Source: Candidatus Altimarinota bacterium (lineage in GTDB: Bacteria > Patescibacteriota > Gracilibacteria > UBA4473). From it: DNA of 5,582 nucleotides. The stretch lies in contig JALWQU010000105.1 in the NCBI GenBank assembly GCA_026982915.1, forward strand, positions 1 through 5,582, read 5' to 3'. Below, piece after piece: positions 1-5,582 of the stretch. Position 1 is the first letter of the stretch; each line of letters starts with the position of its first letter. Under the pieces are notes generated by a model. That model did not search any database, had not been told where the DNA came from, and saw only the letters and a list, made by a program, of their open reading frames with translations. The position numbers and the translations under genes were made by a program.

Positions 1-1
1 C

Positions 2-508
2 CCGGTTCAAATTCTCCTTAAATCACGAAAACTGGATATTGATAATTATTTGGAAGACATGAAAGAACGGATGCGAAAGCAGTCTAATGAGCTACTGAAA
101 AGCCAGATGGGAGAGTACATAGAATATATCTCAAAATTAGTAGAATATGCGGATATTATGGAAAAGCGTTTTTTTGTCGTTATTCCACAAGACCCTCGAC
201 GAGCGGAAAATAAATCTGTTTGGAAAAGTTTTTTATCAAAAATATCGCCAGGAGATAAGGTTATAGATGTTATCACGCGAAGGAAAGAGTTTAAAACCCT
301 TAAGAAGGGGCTTGATGAAAAAGTAGATATTGTAAAAACAGGGCTTGAAGGATGTGGTTTAAACGCGACACGGTTATCGACAGAAAAGATTATTGAGTTA
401 TACTATCAGTGCTATAATCCACAAATGGCTCGAACACAAAAAATTAAGCACCTAGAGGATTTGGCGGTTTCTGGGAATCTAGAAGATCGACTGGTTGACG
501 AAGTATAG
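2..508 (+). CDS. TraC-like domain protein of a type IV secretion-type system (5' partial)
   Basis: The frame is open from base 2 with no stop, so the gene begins left of the window and the TTG at 50 is only an internal Leu codon; 168 residues are visible. The visible N-terminus reads PVQILLKSRKLDIDNYLEDM, followed by a helical stretch rich in Gln/Glu/Lys, then EYIEYISKLVEYADIMEKRF, a beta-like FFVVIPQDP and a C-terminal block with STEKIIELYYQCYNP. This pattern is what I recall from TraC-like proteins of Patescibacteria, which resemble the N-terminal domain of VirB4/TraC conjugation ATPases and usually precede a VirB4-like ATPase gene. No Walker motif is present in the visible part, so it would be an accessory, non-ATPase subunit at the membrane. 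The next gene is secG, not an ATPase. The family call rests on remembered motif resemblance; a biochemical role is not known to me. It ends at TAG 506-508. Confidence 0.68.
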   Translation, partial: PVQILLKSRKLDIDNYLEDMKERMRKQSNELLKSQMGEYIEYISKLVEYADIMEKRFFVVIPQDPRRAENKSVWKSFLSKISPGDKVIDVITRRKEFKTLKKGLDEKVDIVKTGLEGCGLNATRLSTEKIIELYYQCYNPQMARTQKIKHLEDLAVSGNLEDRLVDEV

Positions 509-518
509 GAACAAAAAC

Positions 519-546
519 TTGCCAACCGTTGTCTAATGATTATTTT
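519..546 (+). promoter_or_regulatory. Possible sigma-70-like promoter before secG
   Basis: TTGCCA (519-524, 5 of 6 to TTGACA) and TATTTT (541-546, 4 of 6 to TATAAT) are separated by 16 bases, which would start transcription around 553, about 25 bases before the secG ATG. A small perfect inverted repeat, GTACT-GTTT-AGTAC (548-561), lies at the predicted start. The -10 box is weak and such AT-rich DNA gives chance matches, so this is tentative. Confidence 0.22.
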
Positions 547-577
547 GGTACTGTTTAGTACTTAATCCAATATTATT

Positions 578-796
578 ATGACAGGTTTTACTATTTTTAT
601 GATCGTTGTTTCGGTAGCGCTTGTTTTTGTGATTCTTCTTCAACAAAAAGGGACAGGGCTTGGTTCTATGGCAGGACAAGAGTCTGGTGAAGAAATTGCT
701 CAGACACGAAGAGGGGCTGAACGAGTTTTGCATATTTTCACTATTTTATTAGCGCTTACTTTTGCAGCGGGAGCTATTTATAAAATGTTAGTCTAA
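578..796 (+). CDS. secG: SecG, protein translocase subunit
   Basis: SecG is the small third subunit of the SecYEG channel and helps SecA-driven protein export across the cytoplasmic membrane. The 72-residue product has the family layout: a first membrane helix (about residues 3-21), a Gly-rich cytoplasmic loop with LLQQKGTGLGS (20-30), a TRRGAERVL segment (43-51) matching the conserved region before helix two, and a second helix (about 52-71). There is no C-terminal extension, so it is a minimal form, as is usual in small-genome lineages. The ATG at 578 is the natural start because helix one begins at once. No Shine-Dalgarno sequence is visible upstream (the leader is AT-rich). The gene is followed after 64 bases by an envelope solute-binding protein gene, an arrangement I recall from Parcubacteria. 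Identification is firm from topology and loop motif. Confidence 0.92.
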   Translation: MTGFTIFMIVVSVALVFVILLQQKGTGLGSMAGQESGEEIAQTRRGAERVLHIFTILLALTFAAGAIYKMLV

Positions 797-860
797 AGGA
801 GTATTTGAGATTTTTCTATGCTTATTTTCAGGGTTACCTGCTACAAGATCCGTATAAATA

Positions 861-2681
861 ATGAGAAGAAGGAGTATTGTTAGTCGAAAAAAAAGAGATC
901 TCGTACGAAGAGGTCTTTCTTTTTTAAAGCGTCACTTCTGGGGAATTAGTGGTTTATTTCTGCTTGGTTTAGCCTGGAGTATTTATCAGTGGCATCTTTT
1001 TTTTCTGGATAATGCCAAACTTGTACCAGATACGGGAGGGATTTACTCCGAAGCGGTGGTGGGGCGAATTCAAAACTTGAACCCACTAGCGCCAAATACC
1101 TCATTGATCGATCGTGATATTCAACGTCTGATTTTTACTGGATTACTACAGTATAACCCAGTGAAAAAAGAAGTTGAAAGTGCTTTGGCTGATTTGCGAA
1201 CAGGGGATGATGGGCGTTCTTATGATCTAACACTCAAGCCTTTGGCCAAATTTTCCGATGGGTCTTCGGTGAGGGTTGAGGATGTTTTGTTTACTTATAA
1301 GGATCTGATTCAAAATCCTAATTTCCCCAATAAAGGGCTGAAAGAGGCTTTTGAGTATGTTCGTATTACGGTTGTAGGCGCGGATACGATTCGTTTTGAG
1401 TTGCCAGAACAGAATGTGTTGTTTCCGGCTTTGCTGACAACTCCAATTTTACCAAAATCAGCGTTTAAAGATTTTTTTATTGAGGAGCTTACGGATCCTG
1501 ATTATCCTTTTAATAAACAACCAATAGGGACGGGACCTTTTGTTATCAAGAATATTGTACCGGGTGAAAATGGAGAACTGCGTGTTTTTCTGAAAAAAAA
1601 TCCTTATTTTTACGATAAAAAACCTTTATTGGATCAGATTGTATTTTATCTCTATCCAACAACCGAAAAGCTGGTAAATAATCACAAGTTCCCGACAGCG
1701 TTTGCGCATATTCCTTTTCGTATTTTTGATCATTTTGAGGAAAGTTTGTTTGAAGAATATGAACCGTATGAATTTGTGCTACCACAATTTACCGGTGTTT
1801 TCTTTAACCTTGATCGAGAGATTCCGCGACACTTATATTTACGCAAGGCTCTTTATCTCGCTTCAGGGGTGGATAAGCTTATTGATGAAGCTTGGCAACG
1901 TATCAATGGGCCACTTTTCTTTGAGGACATCGAGACGAGTTATCAGAGCGATGATTTTGCGGCAGCACGAAAACTTCTTCGAGATTTTGGGTTTCCTTTT
2001 GATAAACGAAAAGAGGTTCGTACTTACGGGAAAAAAGGAGAACCTATAAAACTAACCATGCTGACTTCAACCGCTCCAGCGGTTTATTCACAAATGGCCC
2101 AAAAATTGAAAAAAACTTGGGAAAAGGAACTGGATATTGAGATTGATCTGGTTATTTTGTCGCCTGACGAGTTCGTAAAACAACTAGCTGATCGTAATTA
2201 CGATATGGTACTTTATGGGCAAAATTTCACCCAAAATTTTGACACACTTTCACTCTGGCATTCTTCTCAATCAGGGAAGCTTAATCTGGCGAATATTACA
2301 CGAGATGATATCGATTTGGCTATTAGTGAAATTCGGTTTTCAGGTGCTGTGAGCGATAAAAGGGCTTTTAGTGATCGACTCGACCAGTTGCGTCCGGCTA
2401 TTATTTTCACGACGCCTAAGCACAAAATACTGGTTAAGAAATCATTACATAATTTCGCGCCAAATTTTGGGAAGATTCGATCTCATGCTGATCGTTTTTA
2501 CGGCATCAATAGTTGGTATTTTAACGAAAAAAGAGCGTGGGATTGGTCCGATAGTGATTCAAAGATTTGGGGATTTCTGGAGTGGCTTTTCAGTCCAGAA
2601 CCTGCTAAGGTAGAACCTGATGGGACAAAAGATATACCCGAAGCACCTGCAGGACCTACAAGCGAGACACCATCACTGTAA
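861..2681 (+). CDS. Membrane-anchored ABC-type solute-binding protein, family 5 (peptide/OppA-DppA type)
   Basis: This 606-residue protein belongs to the extracellular solute-binding protein family 5, which binds oligopeptides, nickel or sugars outside the membrane. A very basic N-terminus (RRR at 2-4, RKKR at 9-12, RR at 16-17) precedes one hydrophobic helix (about 26-49), then an outside domain. Family landmarks are the GGIYSEAVVG start (59-68), the signature-like KFSDGSSVRVEDV (130-142), PIGTGPF (221-227), YDMVLYGQ (447-454) and WHSSQSG (466-472). I see no cysteine and no lipobox, so it is probably tethered by an uncleaved helix, not by lipid. The tail after about residue 580 is Pro/Glu/Thr-rich and probably disordered. 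The start is fixed by an in-frame TAA at 855-857 just before ATG 861; no Shine-Dalgarno lies nearby. No permease or ATPase gene is in the window, so the ligand and transport partner are unknown. Confidence 0.87.
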   Translation: MRRRSIVSRKKRDLVRRGLSFLKRHFWGISGLFLLGLAWSIYQWHLFFLDNAKLVPDTGGIYSEAVVGRIQNLNPLAPNTSLIDRDIQRLIFTGLLQYNPVKKEVESALADLRTGDDGRSYDLTLKPLAKFSDGSSVRVEDVLFTYKDLIQNPNFPNKGLKEAFEYVRITVVGADTIRFELPEQNVLFPALLTTPILPKSAFKDFFIEELTDPDYPFNKQPIGTGPFVIKNIVPGENGELRVFLKKNPYFYDKKPLLDQIVFYLYPTTEKLVNNHKFPTAFAHIPFRIFDHFEESLFEEYEPYEFVLPQFTGVFFNLDREIPRHLYLRKALYLASGVDKLIDEAWQRINGPLFFEDIETSYQSDDFAAARKLLRDFGFPFDKRKEVRTYGKKGEPIKLTMLTSTAPAVYSQMAQKLKKTWEKELDIEIDLVILSPDEFVKQLADRNYDMVLYGQNFTQNFDTLSLWHSSQSGKLNLANITRDDIDLAISEIRFSGAVSDKRAFSDRLDQLRPAIIFTTPKHKILVKKSLHNFAPNFGKIRSHADRFYGINSWYFNEKRAWDWSDSDSKIWGFLEWLFSPEPAKVEPDGTKDIPEAPAGPTSETPSL

Positions 2682-2691
2682 AGAAAAGTTG

Positions 2692-3066
2692 GTGGGTGAG
2701 CCTTTGTTGGGCGTTGATTATGGTTCTAAATTTTGCGGATTGGCTTTTTCACCTGATGGGATTTGTGTTTTTGCTTTATCGGTAATGAGCACCGCTGATT
2801 TGTTATCCGCCATGGAATCAGTTATTGCTGAAAAATCAATCAAAAAAATCGTGGTCGGTTGGCCCATATCGCCGAATAATCAGGAAAATGCGGTTTGTAA
2901 GACTATTCGACAGGAAGTAAAAAAGTGGGAACGATTTGGTTTACCGATTGTTTTTCAGGATGAAAAGTATAGCACGCAGGAGGGACTCAGGTTTAAAACC
3001 AAAAAAGAAAAACGAGCTGACCATTTAGCCGCCGCCAAGATTTTAGAATATTTTTTAGAAAAATAG
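2692..3066 (+). CDS. ruvX: RuvX/YqgF, putative Holliday-junction resolvase or pre-16S rRNA nuclease
   Basis: YqgF/RuvX proteins have an RNase H-like fold; they are credited with Holliday-junction resolution and, in E. coli, with maturation of the 16S rRNA 5' end. Numbered from GTG 2692 the product has 124 residues, slightly shorter than E. coli YqgF. Visible motifs are LLGVDYGSKFCGLAF with catalytic-type Asp9, IVVGWPI (53-59), the DEKYST acidic motif (90-95, Glu91) and RADHLAAAKIL with Asp110. All three expected acidic residues are present, so the enzyme should be active. VVGWP replaces the usual VVGLP. The start is uncertain: an ATG at 2620 would overlap the upstream gene by 62 bases and add residues with no family counterpart. 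TTG 2689, GTG 2692, and TTG 2704/2707 all lie close to the conserved core; the GTG is preferred for spacing after the TAA at 2681. It ends with TAG. Confidence 0.88.
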   Translation: MGEPLLGVDYGSKFCGLAFSPDGICVFALSVMSTADLLSAMESVIAEKSIKKIVVGWPISPNNQENAVCKTIRQEVKKWERFGLPIVFQDEKYSTQEGLRFKTKKEKRADHLAAAKILEYFLEK

Positions 3067-3096
3067 TTTTTATACTTCACCAACTTATAATTATTA

Positions 3097-3141
3097 TTGG
3101 CAAGTCCTTACGCTTGAATAATATTTAGTTTTCTATAGAAT
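3097..3141 (+). promoter_or_regulatory. Possible promoter region for clpC
   Basis: The 106-base gap before clpC contains two overlapping candidates. One is TTGGCA (3097-3102) with TAATAT (3119-3124), spacer 16. The other is TTGAAT (3114-3119) with TAGAAT (3136-3141), spacer 16, which would start near 3148 and leave a short AT-rich leader. I see no CIRCE-type inverted repeat and no tandem GGTCAAA heptads of the CtsR kind, so known heat-shock repressor control is not supported. Both matches are modest and chance is possible. Confidence 0.3.
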
Positions 3142-3172
3142 AGAGCGATCTTAAATAATAATTTCCCAATAG

Positions 3173-5410
3173 ATGAATCCTCAGTTTGAATCCTTTACGC
3201 ATTTTATGAAAAATTCAATTGTTTTTGCTCAAGAAGAGATGCAAAAGCTTGGCGACCCGCAGGTTCAGTCACAACACTTACTATTGGGGATTCTTCGGCA
3301 ACCAAAATCTATTGGTGGAGCGGTATTACAGCACTTTGGAGTGCAATATGAAAGTGCTTATAAAATCGCGAAAGAGCTAGAAGAGCCACTGCATAGAAAT
3401 CCAGAAACGCCCACAACCGATACGATTAATATTTTATCGGCTTTTAGCCAAAAAGCTATTGAGGATGCGGCAAAGACAGCGCTCAATTTTGGGCATGGTA
3501 TGGTGGATTCGGAGCATTTGTTATTCGCGCTATTACAACAAAAAAACACAGGCGCCATTCATATTTTAGAGGATTTAATGGTTCGACCAGAACATATTGT
3601 TGATTATCTTACGGAATTATTCAAAAAAAGTCCGGCTACATCCGAATCGGGCAAGTCCATTAAAGCGCCTAATGGCAACCAAATAGAAGATTTCTTGAGT
3701 GGTTTGCAGGGTGTTTTGGCAGGTGTTTTTATGGGAGATGAGCGAAATGGTGGCGGGGGACAACTGCCACAAGGGCGACCACGAGATACGGCCTCTTTGA
3801 ATAAAAATGATGATCCTAATACAAGAAAAACACGAAGAAAAAAACTAGCGATTGATTATTTCTGTACGGATTTCACCGAAATGGCGAGATCAGGGAAACT
3901 CGAGAAAATAATTGGACGAAAAAAGGAGATTGATCGAGCGATGCAGATTCTTTGTCGAAAGACAAAGAATAATCCTATTTTACTAGGGGATCCCGGAGTA
4001 GGGAAGACGGCTATTGCCGAAGGATTGGCACAAAGAATTGTTAATGGAAATGTCCCTGATGGACTCTTGGATAAGCGGATAATGTCCCTTTCTATGTCTG
4101 ATTTGGTAGCGGGGACAAAGTATCGTGGGGAGTTTGAAGAGCGTATTAAGCGTATTATTGAGGAGGCTTCGGCCACCGAAAATGAAGTGATTCTTTTTAT
4201 TGATGAGCTACACACAATAATCGGAGCAGGTAGTGCGGAAGGCACGCTAGATGCCGCAAATATTCTAAAACCAGCGCTTTCTCGGGGAGCCGTGCAGGTT
4301 GTTGGTGCCACAACTTTTGATGAATACCAAAAATATATCGAAAAAGATGCGGCCTTGGCGCGTCGGTTTCAAGCGGTTGAGGTTCCAGAGCCGACCATAG
4401 ACGAAGCTATCGCTATTTTAAATGGGGTTAGTCCTCATTATGAAACCTATCATAGTGTTCGAATTGATCGGGAAGCGATTGATTTGGCGGTAAGGCTTTC
4501 TAGTCGTTATATCACGGATCGATTTTTACCGGATAAAGCCTTTGATATTTTAGATGAAGCTTGTGCTTCTAAGGCTATTTCCAATCGTAAAAATGGGAAA
4601 AAAATACGAGATCTTCGACAGCAAATTACTAAAATTGTAAAACAAAAAGAAGCGGCGGTGCAAAGTCAGAATTATCAAAAAGCTAATGATTTACACGCCA
4701 AAGAATTGAAACTAGAGCAGTCTATTTCAAAACTTAAACGAGTAAAGATTGATTCAAAATCACTACCTCACATTGATGTGGGTACGGTGGCAAAGGTATT
4801 AGAGCAGATGACGGGGATTCCGGTTAAGACGCTTCTATCTTCTGAATTAAAAAGTTTAGGGAACCTTGAAAAAATCCTCGAAAAGAAGATTATTGGTCAG
4901 CCCGAAGCGATAAAGGAAATTTCAAAATCTATCCGTCGTGCAAAGGTCGGACTGCAAAATCCAAAACGACCATTGGGGGCTTTTATGTTTCTCGGGCCAA
5001 CGGGTGTCGGGAAAACAGAGCTCGTAAAACAACTAGCACAAGAAATCTATCATGACGAGAAAGCGCTTATCAAAATAGATATGTCAGAGTTTTCGGCCGG
5101 TCATACGGCTTCTCGTTTAGTAGGCGCTTCGGCTGGTTATGTGGGGCATGAAAATGGGGGAGAGCTAACCGAAAAAATAAGAAAAAAACCTTATTCGATT
5201 GTTCTTTTTGATGAAATTGAAAAGGCGCATAAGGAAGTGCATAATATGCTCTTACAAATACTAGAAGACGGGATTCTAACGGACGGAAAGGGGCGAAAGA
5301 TAAATTTCAAAAACACAATTATTATTTTGACCTCGAATATCGGCGCAAAACGTTTCCAACAGGAAGCCAATAGTATCGGTTTTGGTGATACGGTCAAAGA
5401 TTTAGCATAA
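3173..5410 (+). CDS. clpC: ClpC-type AAA+ unfoldase, C-terminally truncated
   Basis: ClpC is a hexameric ATPase that unfolds proteins and feeds them to ClpP in the cytoplasm. The order is two Clp N-terminal repeats (about residues 5-65 and 80-150), a Gly-rich variable linker (about 152-222), ATPase module 1, a short middle domain, and ATPase module 2. Module 1 has Walker A GDPGVGKT (272-279), pore motif KYRG (316-319), Walker B VILFIDE (339-345) and arginine finger ARRF (396-399). The middle domain (about 470-530) is the short coiled ClpC form with a UVR-like [12 protein letters not shown], not the long ClpB form. Module 2 has GPTGVGKT (608-615), pore loop GYVGH (655-659), Walker B IVLFDE (676-681) and sensor 1 TSN. 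The protein ends at 745, just after IGF (735-737) in the ClpP-contact position. The FRPEFLNRID region, sensor 2 and the final small domain, roughly 100 residues, are missing. No Shine-Dalgarno precedes ATG 3173. Function is therefore doubtful despite an intact front part. Confidence 0.9.
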   Translation: MNPQFESFTHFMKNSIVFAQEEMQKLGDPQVQSQHLLLGILRQPKSIGGAVLQHFGVQYESAYKIAKELEEPLHRNPETPTTDTINILSAFSQKAIEDAAKTALNFGHGMVDSEHLLFALLQQKNTGAIHILEDLMVRPEHIVDYLTELFKKSPATSESGKSIKAPNGNQIEDFLSGLQGVLAGVFMGDERNGGGGQLPQGRPRDTASLNKNDDPNTRKTRRKKLAIDYFCTDFTEMARSGKLEKIIGRKKEIDRAMQILCRKTKNNPILLGDPGVGKTAIAEGLAQRIVNGNVPDGLLDKRIMSLSMSDLVAGTKYRGEFEERIKRIIEEASATENEVILFIDELHTIIGAGSAEGTLDAANILKPALSRGAVQVVGATTFDEYQKYIEKDAALARRFQAVEVPEPTIDEAIAILNGVSPHYETYHSVRIDREAIDLAVRLSSRYITDRFLPDKAFDILDEACASKAISNRKNGKKIRDLRQQITKIVKQKEAAVQSQNYQKANDLHAKELKLEQSISKLKRVKIDSKSLPHIDVGTVAKVLEQMTGIPVKTLLSSELKSLGNLEKILEKKIIGQPEAIKEISKSIRRAKVGLQNPKRPLGAFMFLGPTGVGKTELVKQLAQEIYHDEKALIKIDMSEFSAGHTASRLVGASAGYVGHENGGELTEKIRKKPYSIVLFDEIEKAHKEVHNMLLQILEDGILTDGKGRKINFKNTIIILTSNIGAKRFQQEANSIGFGDTVKDLA

Positions 5411-5429
5411 AACTGCCATTTCCACTAAA

Positions 5430-5452
5430 ATCCTAATGTTTTTTATTGGGAT
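5430..5452 (+). terminator. Weak hairpin after clpC, possible terminator
   Basis: ATCCTAAT (5430-5437) pairs with ATTGGGAT (5445-5452) as an 8-base-pair stem with one G-U pair, around a 7-base loop GTTTTTT. It sits 20 bases after the clpC stop. The T-run is in the loop and not after the stem, so it is not a normal intrinsic terminator. A second loose pairing, 5453-5461 with 5483-5491, ends in TTTT and could serve instead. Either may be chance in AT-rich DNA. Confidence 0.2.
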
Positions 5453-5503
5453 GAACAGAGAATAATAAATTCTTAATAGTGATTTCTGTTTTCACGATTT
5501 GAT

Positions 5504-5568
5504 GAATATCGAACACTGAATAACGAATTACGAACGAAGAAGTTTAAAAAATTCATCATTCATTATTC
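5504..5568. repeat. Heptameric degenerate repeat with inverted copies
   Basis: From 5504 the sequence falls into seven-base units starting with GAA: GAATATC, GAACACT, GAATAAC, GAATTAC, GAACGAA, GAAGTTT (5504-5545). After an A-rich spacer, three units run in the opposite orientation: AAAATTC, ATCATTC, ATTATTC (5548-5568). The two arms can fold into an imperfect stem: TGAATAACGAATTACGAA (5517-5534) against TTCATCATTCATTATTCG (5552-5569). Nothing here codes for protein in any frame over a useful length. The pattern may continue past the right edge. It resembles a dispersed, non-coding intergenic repeat, but its copy number cannot be seen from this window. Confidence 0.6.
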
Positions 5569-5582
5569 GTTTTATTGATGAG

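Noticed and set aside
50..508. A complete 152-residue gene starting at TTG 50
   Set aside because: The same frame is open back to base 2 and encodes residues (PVQILLKSRKLDIDNY) that fit the family, so the gene is 5' partial.
1702..2049. A 115-codon open frame on the plus strand in another phase
   Set aside because: It is inside the solute-binding protein gene, whose frame carries the family motifs; the alternative product has no recognisable pattern.
2686..3086. A 9-base inverted pair, AAGTTGGTG (2686-2694) and CACCAACTT (3078-3086), flanking ruvX
   Set aside because: Dozens of 9-base inverted matches are expected by chance in a window this size, and the arms are about 390 bases apart with one in coding sequence.
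3324..3836. The Gly-rich linker of ClpC as a sign of gene fusion
   Set aside because: A variable, low-complexity linker between the N-domain and the first ATPase module is usual for the family; the frame and motifs continue normally on both sides.
3856..4311. A 151-codon open frame on the minus strand
   Set aside because: It lies wholly inside clpC opposite the conserved first ATPase module and shows no domain of its own; it is a shadow of that coding sequence.
5391..5398. GGTCAAAG near the clpC end as a CtsR half-site
   Set aside because: It is a single heptad inside the coding sequence at the 3' end, not a tandem site at a promoter.
5411..5582. A short coding frame or CRISPR-like array after clpC
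   Set aside because: Frames are broken by frequent stops on both strands, and the repeat units are only 7 bases and contiguous without spacers.

Overview
The window looks like a chromosomal stretch of a Candidate Phyla Radiation (Patescibacteria) bacterium, probably Parcubacteria-like. The evidence is the gene set and its order: a TraC-like type IV secretion-type protein of a kind common in these genomes, a minimal SecG, a membrane-anchored family 5 solute-binding protein directly after secG with no permease, a short RuvX, and a ClpC-type AAA+ unfoldase. DNA is moderately AT-rich. The standard bacterial code fits: all genes read through without internal stops, and all five stop codons are TAA or TAG. 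This placement is inference from gene content, not from a marker phylogeny.

All five genes are on the + strand. Bases 2-508 hold the 3' part of the TraC-like gene, whose reading frame is open to the left edge. After a 69-base gap comes secG (578-796), then a 64-base leader, then the solute-binding protein gene (861-2681). ruvX follows after about 10 bases (best start GTG 2692) and ends at 3066. A 106-base AT-rich gap with two possible promoters precedes clpC (3173-5410). The last 172 bases (5411-5582) have no gene; they hold a weak hairpin and a 7-base-periodic repeat followed by inverted copies.

Functionally, secG and the solute-binding protein are envelope genes (export, and an anchored extracytoplasmic binding domain). 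RuvX acts in Holliday-junction resolution or rRNA maturation. ClpC would unfold proteins for ClpP. secG, the binding-protein gene and ruvX are close enough to be one transcription unit.

The most notable point is the clpC end. The protein stops at residue 745, just after an IGF [12 protein letters not shown] the position of the ClpP-contact loop. It lacks the expected FRPEFLNRID region (arginine finger), sensor 2 and the C-terminal small domain of the second ATPase module. None of the three forward frames continues the domain, and heptameric inverted repeats follow within 100 bases. This could be gene decay, an inserted repeat element, an assembly junction or a genuinely short variant. I see no CRISPR array, tRNA, rRNA, transposase or clearly novel multi-gene system.
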